A stretch of DNA of 64,000 nt, from positions 170,445,741 through 170,509,740 of the forward strand of contig CM041465.1 of NCBI GenBank assembly GCA_023213395.1. Reading direction: 5' to 3'. A model generated the notes under the pieces. It ran no database searches, was not told the origin of the DNA, and saw only the letters and a program-made list of their open reading frames with translations. The position numbers and the translations under genes were made by a program. This DNA comes from Cycas panzhihuaensis. Lineage: Eukaryota; Cycadophyta. Each line of letters starts with the position of its first letter. Position 1 is the first letter of the stretch. Positions 11,088-22,154 of the stretch are shown piece by piece.

Positions 11088-11503
11088 ATGTCCATCTACA
11101 TCTTTACCGATGACGGAAGCCGCGGTAATCCTGGACCTTCTGCCGCTGCATGGATTCTCCATGACCCTTGGACACGATCTCCTCACTCTGGGATCTTCCT
11201 CCCGGAGGCTACTAACAATTTGAATATACAGCTGTTATTGAAGCCCTTACTGATGCCCTCTGTTTCCATTGCGGATCCATCGTTTTGCTTTGCGACTCTC
11301 AAGTTATGGTGTCTCATCTCACCCAGGTTTACCAGGTACGATACCCTCACTTGAGGACTCTTGCTTCTGCTGCCAGATCCCTCCTAGCCCGCTTCTCTTC
11401 CGTTGATATCCAGCATATCCCTCGGGCCCTCAACACTGAGGCAAATAGTCTCGTGCGCCTCATCCTTGAGCGCTACCTTCCTCTCCTTGCTGTCCGTCCC
11501 TAA
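11088..11503 (+). pseudogene. Second (plant/archaeal-type) RNase H, copy A
   Basis: This is a separate RNase H-fold gene downstream of integrase. It starts at an ATG shared by copies A-D and reads IFTDDGSRGNPGPSAAAWIL, with the first catalytic Asp. After a frame change near 11215 it continues with EYTAVIEA (catalytic Glu), LLCDSQVMVSHL (catalytic Asp) and LNTEANSLV, where copy B has EADNLV and so keeps the last Asp. The fold pattern (DGS-GNPG-AA, then NN-AEY, then DS) is that of the plant RNase H-like family, not the gypsy RNase H at 5630-6130. It would degrade RNA in RNA:DNA hybrids. Tat-group elements are known to carry a second RNase H, but usually between the first one and integrase. The single frameshift makes this copy a pseudogene. 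Confidence 0.8.
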
Positions 11504-11915
11504 GGCTTGTCTGGCCTTCCTGTTGCCCAAGCCCCAAGTCGTCTTGCACTTTGCTTTGCGACCCGTTCGCACCTCCGAAACCTGGCTACTAACGAGGTAA
11601 AACTATGGTGCCTACCTTTTGCTTACTCTTTACTTGATTATGCATGCTCTTTCGCATCTTTTGTGGTGGGGGCAGCCCTTTCACCTTCCTCAGTTTTCTA
11701 GTCGGTTCCTAGGTGGCTCACAGGCAGCCCCTATGTTGTCCCCAATGCCGCTTTCGTATCCACGCATTCCGCCATGACACTCGTCGACACCCTTGCCTAC
11801 TGTTATGATCTTGATTGATATATCCATATACACATGTGCTACTGACAGTTGTGTTGCCAGCATTCGCCATTGCACTAGGCTTCCGAGCGGCGAGGCTCTG
11901 CTGCCAAGGGGGCAG
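11504..11915 (+). other. Spacer from second RNase H to 3' LTR, with polypurine tract (element A)
   Basis: The reading frame after RNase H is open for about 100 bases through NEVKLW, a stretch conserved in all four elements. The spacer ends with the polypurine tract CCAAGGGGGCAG (11904-11915), directly before the LTR start TGTTTC. At the place where elements B and D carry long TA runs, this copy has only the short sequence GATATATCCATATACACATG (about 11815-11834). Confidence 0.65.
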
Positions 11916-14505
11916 TGTTTCCTAGCTTCTGAGAATGGATACGGAATCACCGACTCAGGTAAGTGCAGGTATGTTTCTCGCATTATCATCGCTTTCTTTT
12001 GATGAGTGTTTGCTCGCATGTCTGCATGTGTGTGGCTTTGTAGGCGACTTTGTCCTCGTCTACACTTATTTTAGCCTATGACGACTATAGTAGGGGCACA
12101 CTCCCAGCGAGTGTGGCACCCTTGTGGCCACTTCACTTCCCGCATCTGCCCTCCTCGCTCCAAGATCCACTCGGTTTGTGCCACCTCCACCTGTGTGATG
12201 ACCCGTCATCGTTTGGTCGACTTGCCACACTGCTTGAGCCTTATTTTTGCTATTTTGGACCCGTTTGTTGGCTTGTTTACCCCCGGGTGGGTGTCTCGGC
12301 CCCCTATTGGCTCTTTTTGACATCTTCCCCCAGCCTAGACTGGCTAGCTGGGCCTGTTTTTGCCTCTGGGTTCGTACCGCTGAAATTTTCGCGGTACCGC
12401 CAGAATATCCATGGTACCGCGGAGTTTGCGGCGGTACAACTATTCTAACTTATTTTTTAAAATCCGCTGTGGCAATTTCGCATTTATTGCGAAACTGCCA
12501 CATGGCTCATGACTTAATTCTCTCCCAGTCGCACCCTAACCACTCGCTTTAGGGTTTGGGTTGAGTACTTAAGTGACTTTTGACTCATTTTTTAGGACTT
12601 TTTTTTGTTCACTTTTGGATTGCTCCTTAAGGAAACAACGATGTGCTCTACTCTTCTCTGCTGCCCTGCTGCTACCACAGGACTTGCGTCTCTCCTACAA
12701 CGCCCAGCTCTCCTTCCGTGTGGCTAGTACATCCTCCCAGCCCCTCACACACCTTGGAGAGGGCCCCTTGGAGAGATTTGAGTGGATTCTTGCCCCGGGT
12801 AGCCATCAAGCGTTCTAAGTGCAGGTGTTCTCCTTCCAACCTCCTTAGTAGGGTCCCAAACCTGCTACACCACAGATCTGGGCTGATTCCCCAGCCCCTC
12901 CTCACCATCTCTTAGCTGAGGCAAGTCCCTTGCTTCTTCCGCTCAGGTATTTCTTGATTTGGATTGTTCTTCTTGTGATATTGATGCTCCATCTTGCTTG
13001 CTCCCTGCTTGTCCTTGTGAGTTTGGTTTTCTTCTTTTTAGTGGGCTATTTTACCACTGTTATTGTGCCTCTTACCTGCGTTTGTTGCTCAAGGCAGTGG
13101 TGTTGAGGGTTGGCATAGGCTTTGGGAAGGAGCTGGGTGGATTCCGTACCACCTTCCACGCTCCTCAAGCGGCTTTGATCCCCCCAAATCCTCCCTCTCG
13201 CCTCATGCTATCCTTGGCACATGAACAAGGGTTTGTTGGCCCTCTTTTAGCCGTTAAAATTAGCGTTGTCACACGTTGCAGCGCTGGTTTGAGGGCTCAA
13301 GTTCAGGTTTGGGCAACTCACGTAAGTCCCAACCGCTAGTCCTTGTCCAACTTTCTTCCCGGCAGCCCGATTTGCTCCTCATAGCATCCTGGTTTGCCGT
13401 AGGTGTTCTTTGGCTCCTCTTCGCCTTCTTATTGCCATTTCCAGCCACCTCTCTTGGCCTTGCCCTCGCTGCCTTGTGGCTCTTGGGGGGAGGTTAGGGT
13501 GTTATTTGCGGGAGGTGGGCCACTCAGGAGCTTCTGGGTCATTTACCTTTGCTTTGGTTACCCTCTTTTACATACTATCATTGTTGGGTTGATACTAACA
13601 TATATGTGTTTAGACTTATATTTGTTTCATATAGACATATATTATTAGAATCTCGTATTGCATGTTAGTATCCTTTCTCCGGAAAGGGGGAGGTTGCCGT
13701 TGCTTGCAGGTGCTTGGAGAGCGCGAAGGATATTGTCTGTTAGCTCTGTTGCCGGTAAGTGCTCTCATATACATCGTACTTTCGTACTTCTTCAGTTATT
13801 AGCATTTACTTCCTTTCTTCCCTTGGCATCGTATTTGGTATTTTTCCAGGGAAGGTAAGGGAGCCCCTCTTCCAAATCTGCCGCAACGCTCCGCATCCGA
13901 CGCACCGCGTGGAGTAGTTTGGTGCCCCTCGAGAAGGTCCTCGTCAGGCATGCCCTTGGTCTAGGTGCACACCTTACTCTACCTTGCTACTTTTTTCCTT
14001 TTAGATTCCTTTCTTAGTAATTAACACATTGGAAAACAAAAGGGAAATTTGACTTTGTTTTTTGTTATGCTTTATTTGCTTTATTATATGTATCTTTGTT
14101 ACCCATAGGAAAGGCTATAGGAACCGCCCTTTTCACCTTTCCTCCTCTCCTTAGTCGCACAAGTTTCTTGCCTCCTGTGTTGCTTGTGTACCCAGTTAGC
14201 TTGTTTAGGCATACCCTTGATCTATTTTCTTGGATCCTCTCCTTCCCCTTCTGGCCATCCAAGGGTGGGAGGATCCTGTCTCTAGATCAACCCAGGCTAA
14301 CCCTACGCCTCTTCACCCTTTGTTCGAAGTGGTGGAGGATCACTTTTTAGTAGCTGCATTCCATTGCAGGTCCCAAACTCGCACTCCAGCGCACAGGGCG
14401 CTCTGCGTGGTAATTACTTTCCTCATAGGTCTCTCCTTCGATCATATCATCACTTACTCTCACCACACCTATTAGTTAGGTAGTTATCCCGTAGACACGC
14501 ATCCA
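11916..14505 (+). repeat. 3' LTR of element A (2590 bp)
   Basis: It starts TGTTTC right after the polypurine tract and ends CA at 14505, the junction shared with the 5' LTR at 525. The start agrees with LTR starts in B (29176), C (50695) and D (61426). A splice-donor-like CAG/GTAAG lies about 40 bp inside the start. A 20-bp GTAC array lies at 12374-12437. No gene-like open frame in it is shared with the other copies. The length (2.6 kb) is large but usual for Tat-type elements. Confidence 0.85.
12374..12440 (+). repeat. 20-bp GTAC tandem array in 3' LTR of element A
   Basis: GTACCGC starts at 12374, 12394 and 12414, and GTACAAC at 12434, exactly 20 bp apart. Each unit has the form GTACCGC, ten variable AT-rich bases, then a three-base end (GCG or ATG). 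Where the end is GCG, the joints read GCGGTACCGC, a 10-bp palindrome. The array lies in the upstream (U3) part of the LTR. Confidence 0.9.
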
Positions 14506-14748
14506 TAATCTAAAGTACTTCTTAATATTGAGAAGCCAGGAATCTACTTATTCTTCATCCTTGACTTCTCCACTAAACGTAGATAGCTTTACCTTCCTCA
14601 TTTCATGCTAGAGTGTGCTCATTCTACCTTCTCTGCTCTTCATCTCAATCTTATAGTTACATTGAAAAATATAGTATTAGAAGAATAATATTCTTCATTA
14701 CAATTATGAGTTCTTCTTCTTCTATCTCTTATGCTTGAATGCCCATGA
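14506..14748. other. Short unassigned stretch between element A and copia-I
   Basis: These 243 AT-rich bases flank copia-I on the left. They may belong with 22155-23100 on the other side of copia-I as the DNA it inserted into, but I could not match a target-site duplication (CATGA on the left, TGAGT on the right). No gene was recognised. Confidence 0.4.
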
Positions 14749-15118
14749 TGTTAGATTATCACTAAGATCAAATATCAACGTGCATTCAATAATAAAATTC
14801 AATGAAGCAAATGAAATATCAAATTATAGAGTAAATATAAGCAAATGTATTGAGCAAATGGCTACGGCCAAATTGGTTGTATTGTGCATAATTATTCCAA
14901 AAGAACTTCTGTATTAATAAACTTCTAATGTACAAATGTGAAGTGTTGAGCTTAATTTATAAGTATACCATAGGTATTTCCATCAATATTGGCAAAGGTG
15001 GCTAACCCAACATATCTTTACATTATAATTAAATTAAAAAGAGGGATTGCCTAAAGTATATAATACACAAAAATACAGATGTGACATTGTAATCAAGAGG
15101 TCATTATAAGTTTTAACA
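14749..15118 (-). repeat. Copia-I 3' LTR
   Basis: This 370-bp LTR matches 21781-22154 with many scattered differences and a few indels. It begins TGTTAGATTATC and ends TTTTAACA on the plus strand. The adjacent minus-strand purine tract (AAGAGAGTG) is in the right place for the 3' LTR of a minus-strand element. Confidence 0.85.
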
Positions 15119-16680
15119 CACTCTCTTAATGACAACTTCATTGCATATGATATCAAGGTCATGTCAAAATCGTTCAAACTTTGGTTTACCAAGTGCTTTG
15201 GTGAAGATGTCTGTAACCTCATCCTCAGTTTGTCAGTAAATAAGATCTACTTCTCCATTTTGAACATGCTCACAGATGAAGTAATGGTGGACCTCTATGT
15301 GCTTAGTTCTAGCATGAAAAATTAGATTCTTCATCATATTCAATGCACTCTAGTTGTCATAGTAGAGAATGGTGAGTGACATATGTTGAAGTCTAAGCTT
15401 TGCGAGAATCCTTCTAAGCTAAATCAACTTTGTAGTAGGATAGACAACTGCTTTGTATTTAGCCTATGTGAAGGAAAGAGCAATATTTGGCTACTTCTTA
15501 TAGCTCCAAGAGATTATAGTTGAATCTATGTTAAAATAGTATCCTAAAGTTGAGTGGTATGTATGTTGGCAACTTGCCCAATTAACATTTGTATGTCCTT
15601 TCAGTGTAGGAGATTTAGTTTGGTTATAGTTAAGTCCAACCTAATGTGTGCGATGAATGTATTTAATAATCCTGGTTATGGCTTTTTAGTGGAATGCTTT
15701 GGACTTCGACATATACTTGGAATAGATCTTAACTATATAAGAAATGTCCAAGCAAGTATGGGTGACATAAGTGAGACTCCCAACTAACAATCAGTACAAG
15801 GTGGAATCAAATAGTTTGCCTCACTCATCCAAGTTTAGCTTAGTTCCTATTTCTATGGGAATTAGTGTTGGTTTGAAAATTTTCATCATGAATCATTACA
15901 AGAGTTCATTGGCATATTTTGATTGAAACAGATAAATATCACCTAATTCCTACCAAACTTCAATTCTAAGTATATAATGGAGCAACCCAAGATCTGTTAT
16001 CTCAAAGTTGCCTTTTAGTTCATATTGTGGCCAAGTTATGCCTTCAATGTCATTGCCTATAATTGCTAAATCATCCACACAAAGTATAATGATAGTAATC
16101 AAGTTTCCTCTAATCTAAATGTACAAGTTTAAGTCAGAGGGTGAACGATGGAATCTATATTGAGTGAAGAAGGCATAATTTTTGCATATTAGGTATGTGG
16201 TGTCTGCTTAGTCCACACAAGGCTTTCTTAAGCTTATAAACTAAGTGTTCTTTACCTAGAAAAATATAACTAGGAGGTTGCTTTAAGAAAACCTCTTCTA
16301 TGAGCTCTCCATTGAGGAAAGCACTCTTCACATCCATTTAGTAGACTCCCCAATTAAATTGGGTTGCTAGTGATATTATCAAATGGAATGTGGTCATATT
16401 AGCTATCGATGCAAAGGTTTCATTGTAGTCTATCACCCCCTACTATTTGAAACCTTTTGCAATAAGATAAGCTTTGTGATACTTAAAAGTGCCATCTACA
16501 TGGAACTTGGTTTTATATAGCCATCGACAATCAATTGGCTTTTTCCAAGTGGTAGTTCTATCAACTCCCAAGTTTTACTTTTTAAGATAGAGGTCATCTC
16601 TTCGTCTATGGCTGCTTTCCATGTTTGGTCTTTGACTGCCCCTCCTCTAATGTGGAATGCTTAGGGGTTTCTAAGATACA
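15119..16680 (-). pseudogene. pol: Copia-I reverse transcriptase and RNase H (degenerate)
   Basis: On the minus strand the RT begins in the 16450-16600 region (FHVDGTFKYHKAYLIAKGF). It continues with MDVKSAFLNGELIEEVFLKQ (about 16337-16278), LVYKLKKALCGL and the catalytic box LCVDDLAIIG (VDD at 16070-16078). The RNase H end is readable around 15390-15520 (ISWSYKK, then AKYKAVVYPT). Stops are frequent. RT and RNase H come last, as in Ty1/copia. Confidence 0.82.
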
Positions 16681-18077
16681 TGCCATTAGGACAAAGCTAG
16701 TGGAGTGTCTCATCTTTGACACTCTTTGGCAGCTATTAGAGGAAGAGGTGCATCCTTTAATAATTGTTGAACCCACTTAGGAGGTGGTTGAATATTGATG
16801 GCTTCCACCTCAAGGTCATCGACTAAAATGTTTGGCATGGTGGTGCTTGCATATAATGCATTCATTGAAGTTACTGGGGCTGAAGATGAACTTGGTGTCT
16901 AGGAGGATGTAGGCATTGGTGGCTCCAGAATTGGTGCAAAAGGCACTTCAGGTGCACGAACATCATCTTTTACTACATATTGAAGTTTTAAGGGGTCTTG
17001 GTTCTGAGTATCTTCAACAAAAATGACATCTTGAGTAGTATAGGCTTGGTTTTTGACAATTTCAAATACCTTATAGGATTTGCAGCTAGGTACATAACTA
17101 AGGAATATGCATTTAAAATTTTTTTCATCTAACTTCTTTCTTTCCTCCTTTAAAACAAGTTTGTATGTCGTGCATCCAAATGTTTTCAAATATGCAACTA
17201 TTAGTTTAAGTCATGTCCAAGCCTCCTCAGGAGTGATGTTCCTAACTGCAACAGTGGGACTTCTATTTGTAAGATAGGTAGTAGTCATGATGGAATTAGT
17301 CCAAGATCTTGTATCAAGATTGACACCACTTAACATAGCTTTTCCTTTATTCACCAGTGTTTGATTCATTATCTCAACTAAACTATTTTGTTGAGGTGTC
17401 TAAGGTGTTGAGAACTACTATTTAATGCCATGTTTACAAAAATTGTTGAATTGATTTGAGATATATATCCCCTCCATTGTCAGATCTAAGGGTCTTGATA
17501 CTCGCTCCACTTTCTCTACATCAACTTTAAATTCCTTGAATTTATCAAGGGCTTCATACTTATTATTTAGGAAGTAGACCCACACTTTCCTAGAATAGTC
17601 ATATATGAAAGTCATGAAAAATAAGCTACCATTAAGAGATTGAACTTCTATAGACCTACAAATGTTTGTGTGGACTAGTTCTAATGGTTCAGAGGCTCTC
17701 CATGCATTCTTGGATGGGAGCTTTTCTCTTTGTTATTTTTCCACTAGGCATGCCTCACAAATACATTTGTTTCTCTTGATCTTGGGAAGCCCATGCACCA
17801 TATGAACTCTATACATGAGATTTAAACTATGCATGTTCATGTGACCAAAGTGTTGATGCTATAGATGGTCTTTGACTCTATTTGAGGTAGATTTCTCATT
17901 AGTATGGAAGTATTCACATGGTTCTCAAACATGAGGTTAGTCCTCTACCATGATATTTTTACCCTTGTCAAGTTCGATATTTTGAGCTATTGAACATGAT
18001 TTTGTTGGTGGATTAGTGGCTAGGGGAGAACCATCAAGCTTGTATAAGCCACTATCTTTATGTCTTATTACAACAAG
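16681..18077 (-). pseudogene. pol: Copia-I integrase region (degenerate)
   Basis: On the minus strand the pre-integrase His/Cys region is at about 17890-17740. The core has FIYDYSRKVWVYFLNNKYEA and KFKEFKVDVEK (17615-17520), the usual copia D-Y-S-R-[KR]-x-W motif. The integrase C-terminal zone follows (MKTFGCTTYKLV at 17189, then KNFKCIFLSYVPSCKSYKV). It is broken by stops. Confidence 0.8.
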
Positions 18078-19764
18078 TCATCCAATTGTATCATCGATAA
18101 TAGTGAAGATGCCTTGACTAGAAAGGACATCTAGATTTTCGTTATCGATTTGGCTAATAGAAAGTAGGTTCATTTTCATGCCTAGAACTGAAAACACATT
18201 ATTGATATGATGCCTGGTTTTGAAATCTTTCAAAGCTATTGAGGCCCTTCTAATTTTAGTCATATCACATGTTAGGTTATCTTCAAATGTGATTATTTGA
18301 GTGTTAATTGGATAGGTTTCCCCTAACATGTCTTTTGTGCTAGTCATGTGGCATGTGGCACTTGAGTCAAGTAGCCAAGAGTTGTCATCGTATTGAGATG
18401 AAAATGTTGTAAAGAATAGGTTTTGAGAGGAGGTATCTTGAGTGTCTATCATATTGCCTCCTTATTGAGTATTGGGGTTATCCCTTAGATTCTTGTATGG
18501 GAACCATTGCATGTTCTATTGACATTGATTCTAATTTGGTCTTTGATTCTAATTCTTTTGATAGAATTAGCCTGGTTGTTGGTATTATGGCCCTCCTTAT
18601 GGATAAATAGGGCCTCCTTATTGAGGAATGGGGTTTTCTTATTTGAAGTAAGGGGCTCCTTGTTAGAGAATGGGGCCTCCTTGTTATAGATAAGGGGCTC
18701 CTTGTTGAGAAATGGGGCCTCCTTATTATAGATAAGGGGCTCATTATTGAAGGCATAGTCCTCCTTATTGATAACTAATTCCACCTTATTTGTAGTTGAG
18801 TGCTCCTTATTGATAATATGGGGCTTCTTATTGGAAAGTAGATCCATATGGTTAGCCCCCTTGATTTTATAACATTTGAAGATTAACTTGTTTTCTCCTA
18901 TATTTAATAGCTAAATGGTCATTTTTTTCATAATACAAGCAAGTGACATTTGGTCTACATTGTTGATTTCTTTGTGATTGAGGTTGTGGTAGTTGATGGG
19001 GCTATTGAGGATATTGAACTTGTTGGAAGGAAGTGCCAACTTGTTGTGATTGTTGTTGAGTTGGCAGTCAAATTATCTCTTGCGATATGTCCAAGGAGTC
19101 AAATTATTACGCAAGATTTTATAGTTGACTTAGTTGTTGAGTAGACTATTAAATAGTCTTGCCCCTCTCTGACTTTGGGGATACAAGTGAAGGGGCCAAG
19201 TTAGAGGTAGATGTTACTCCTTGCTGGTTGAGTATATTTTCTTCTCTTAGCAAGAGTCCTTCAAATATGATAAAGTCCATTTTGGTATAATTGTCATGAA
19301 GTTTAGAAATGAATCTATTATATTTGACTGAGAGAATATTAAGGATGTTAGATACTGAGTCATGATCTGATGGAGGTTCCCAAAGGATTATTAGGTGATT
19401 TCTTATTGTCTTGACTTTATTTAGTTGAACAATAATATTTCCAATAAAAGGGATATCAAACAAATATGCTTTAAGAGTCAAAGATCATGACTTATCTCTC
19501 CTCTCATTGAGAGTGCATAAGATGGTCAAAGCTTCATGAAAGGTTTGTGTGGTTTCTATATTCTGATCCACTTGATCTTCTACTACCAAGTGGAGGAAAT
19601 ACAAGGCTATATTGTCCTTGGCTTTAAAGATAACTAAGGCAATTAGATCAGTTGTAATAACAATGTTGGAATCATTAGGATCCTAGGTAGGTTTAGGTAA
19701 AGAGATATCACCATTAGCATAACTCCAATAGTCATTTATGATGGAGGAGGTTTTACACTTATTT
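18078..19764 (-). pseudogene. gag: Copia-I gag and protease (degenerate)
   Basis: On the minus strand gag occupies about 19764-18850, with the copia gag segment around 19481-19149 (SVSNILNILSVKYNRFISKL). A worn CCHC knuckle is near 18955-18890, reading CLYYEKNDHLAIKY, with two of the cysteines changed to tyrosine. A Gln/Gly/Pro repeat zone follows, then the protease (18452-18078), whose active site reads LLDSSATCHMT where D-S-G-A is expected. The protease frame is otherwise open for 124 codons, ending near VLGMKMNLLSISQI. Confidence 0.8.
18590..18845 (-). repeat. 42-bp tandem repeat coding a Gln-Gly-Pro zone in copia-I gag
   Basis: Units alternating GGAGCCCCTTATCT and GGAGGCCCCATT repeat about every 42 bases. 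In the frame consistent with the protease they encode an alternation of QQGAPYL-type and QQGGPIS-type heptads. Many of the Gln codons are now TAA or TAG, so the longest open frames here are the two wrong ones. Confidence 0.8.
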
Positions 19765-21768
19765 CTTCCAAACTATAAAATTGTTTAGGCCATTGAGTCT
19801 AATAGTGTTTGATAAAAGCATTTGAGCTACCATTTCTAAGTGTCCTTTGGTTTTAAGTTTTATGTGCTTGTGTCCTATCTACCTAAGGGGCTACTCTTCT
19901 AGAGTTCTAAGTTTATGGGTCTCCAAGAAATCTCTCAATTGTTATCATATCTAGTAGTGCCTACTCATAAGTGGCAAACCAAGGACCCTCTATATCAGTA
20001 CATGAGCTTAATGATCTATATACCTCAGTACATGGGCTGTTAAGAAGGTCAAAGACCTCATGATTTATTGGTCCACCTGTGCCAGAACTATGCCTAGTAA
20101 CAAATCTATCTAAGAACTACAACCAATGCACTCACCCCCTCTGCATCTAGCCTAGTCTTCAAACACTAAAGGGTAAGTTTTCCACCTCATCCTACTACTT
20201 AGTACACCTTATAGCCAATGGTTTTTTCTAATATCTGTAGAATTCAAAGAATACCAAAGATGTGTATATAGTAGTAACTTCAAGGATCTTAATCATTCCC
20301 CTTGTAATGCTGGTATAGTATGCTTATAGATTTGAGATTATCTTTATTAATCTTTTAAGTTGAAAATAGATTTTAATGTGTTCTTACTAAAAAATAAGGT
20401 TCTTTTTAATTTAAAAAAGCTAAAAAATAAAAGGAAATGCAAGAAATTAAAAGGAAATGTAGGGTTTAGAAAGATTTTTTTATAGACTTGCTCTAAGAAG
20501 ATCCACCTCAATCCTTCAAGAACACCTACAATAACCAAACCACAAGCACTTGTTAGCTCAAAAATTAGATTAGAATAGCCTACTAATAGATACCAATAGC
20601 ATACAATATCAGAAAATCTTGTGTAAATCATAATATAAGCTTTCAATTGATGAAATACAACTTAAGATTACTCAAACAAGAAGGTCAACTTTAACAACTT
20701 GGAACTCCTACAAAATGAACTCAAATTAGGTTGGAAATGGCTTCAGACTATAGCCCTCTAAATTATCCTTCCAATGGTTCAGATGGCACATAATTTAGAC
20801 CCTCCATTGAAAAGTTATAGCAAAAGTTATGGCAAGTACCTTTTATGGTAAAAAATCTGAATGGGGATGGCTTAAGCCCCCTTTGTTAGCTACCCTTGAG
20901 TCTCATTGTAGCTACATGTGACCATAAGTTAGACTCTTGAGGGGTTGAATGAACCTGAAATTTTATCAAATACACCCTAATATTTTTGCTCAAATAAGAA
21001 TTATAAAAGATAATATCTTTGGAATCTACCCTTTTTAAAGATAAATCTCAGTCATATGAGATAAAAATAGGACCCGCAGATTAGCCCCTTTTGACGAAAC
21101 TCAAGCTAGAATCTAATATAAGTAAATTTTGCTTAAACTTAAAAAAAAAAAATCAAAAGATCAAATTTTATAGCCCACAGTAGTTGCATAGACCTATATG
21201 GCCAACAGATAATCCACGCGATTAGAAGAAGCTCTAAACATGATCATTTTTTATCGCTCTTGCTCTAGTTGGTATCTACGAGAGGTGCAGGGTGTAGATA
21301 TATCTACTGTGAAGAAATTTAAAGTCAAACAAGGCCAAACAGAGTGAGAATAAGCCATTGGTATACACAAAGGAGCCACACACAAAAATTAACTGGATTT
21401 CATGGAAATCTTCATGGCTTTACTTAGAACAATAGTTGGGAGGCTTTAGAGGACTATTAGAGGTGATGGATCTTCATTTAAGAGCAAATCAAAGCCTGCA
21501 CGAATGAATTTAGGGTTGAATGGGGGTCAAACATAGTTGCTTTTGGCCAAAATAATGGCAGGAGACCTAAGGACTGCAATGAGCCTAAAAATTTACACTT
21601 AGGAGCCAGTACAAGCTAGAAACTTCTTGCAGTGGCTTTAGATTGGTTGATGGCTACTAAATATTATGAAAAATCTTGAAAGAAAGGTGTGAATGGGGTG
21701 CCATTTTGGAAAACAGGCCTTCATTTCTCACATAACTTACAAAATAACAATGAAAAATGCGTGTAATA
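19765..21768 (-). other. Copia-I 5' leader, no coding sequence seen
   Basis: About 2 kb lies between the primer-binding site and gag. It is AT-rich, with a short A tract at 21142-21151. I found no conserved open frame or hairpin worth naming. Copia-II has an equally long leader. Confidence 0.5.
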
Positions 21769-21780
21769 GCTTTTATACCA
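21769..21780 (-). other. Copia-I primer-binding site
   Basis: On the minus strand this reads TGGTATAAAAGC, two changes from the plant initiator-tRNA-Met complement TGGTATCAGAGC. It touches the inner end of the 5' LTR (21781). Confidence 0.8.
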
Positions 21781-22154
21781 TGTTAAATTATCATCAGGAT
21801 CAAATATCAACGTGCATTTAATAATAAAACTCAATGAAACAAATAAAATATCAAACAATAGAGTAAATATGAGCAAATGGCTATGAGAAAATTGGTTACA
21901 CCGTGTGTCTCTATTCTGGCAAATCTTCCACATCAATAAACATCCAATGTACAAATATGAAGTGTGGAGCTTAATTTATAAGCATACCACAAGTATTTCC
22001 ATCAATATTATTGGCTAGCATATCAGCAAAGGTGACAGACCCAACACTTCTTTACATTATGATTAAATTATAAAGAGGGGTCACCTAAAGCTCATATAAT
22101 ATACAAATATACAAATGTTACATTGTAATGAATGAGTCATTACAAGTTTTAACA
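21781..22154 (-). repeat. Copia-I 5' LTR
   Basis: This 374-bp LTR begins TGTTAAATTATC and ends TTTTAACA on the plus strand. It pairs with 14749-15118 and contains a short insertion relative to that copy (around 22005-22020). Confidence 0.85.

Larger units (their letters stand above)
1..14505 (+). mobile_element. Gypsy element A (Ty3/gypsy LTR retrotransposon, 5' end cut by window)
   Basis: The element runs from inside its 5' LTR (1-525) to the end of its 3' LTR (14505). The domain order is gag, protease, reverse transcriptase, RNase H, integrase, an antisense plant-mobile-domain gene, a second RNase H and the LTR. The gag sequence (DGTS near the gag core, LKGDALKWFYHLP) and the extra RNase H resemble the plant Tat/Ogre/Retand group, but there the extra RNase H usually lies before integrase, not after it. 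The pol reading frame changes several times and contains stops, so this copy is dead. The two LTRs differ at about two dozen positions plus one 4-base indel over roughly 520 aligned bases, counted by eye, so the insertion is old. Confidence 0.9.
14749..22154 (-). mobile_element. Copia-I, Ty1/copia LTR retrotransposon on the minus strand (7.4 kb)
   Basis: Two similar LTRs (14749-15118 and 21781-22154) bracket, on the minus strand, gag, protease, integrase, reverse transcriptase and RNase H in the copia order. Both LTRs begin TGTTA and end TAACA. A primer-binding site TGGTATAAAAGC, close to the initiator-tRNA-Met site TGGTATCAGAGC, lies directly inside the right-hand (5') LTR. The coding region is full of stops and frame changes. 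Confidence 0.88.

Noticed and set aside
18478-18847. The 92- and 120-codon Arg/Ser- and Asn/Lys-rich frames in copia-I as separate proteins
   Set aside because: They are the two wrong frames of the Gln-Gly-Pro repeat; the right frame is interrupted by Gln-to-stop changes.
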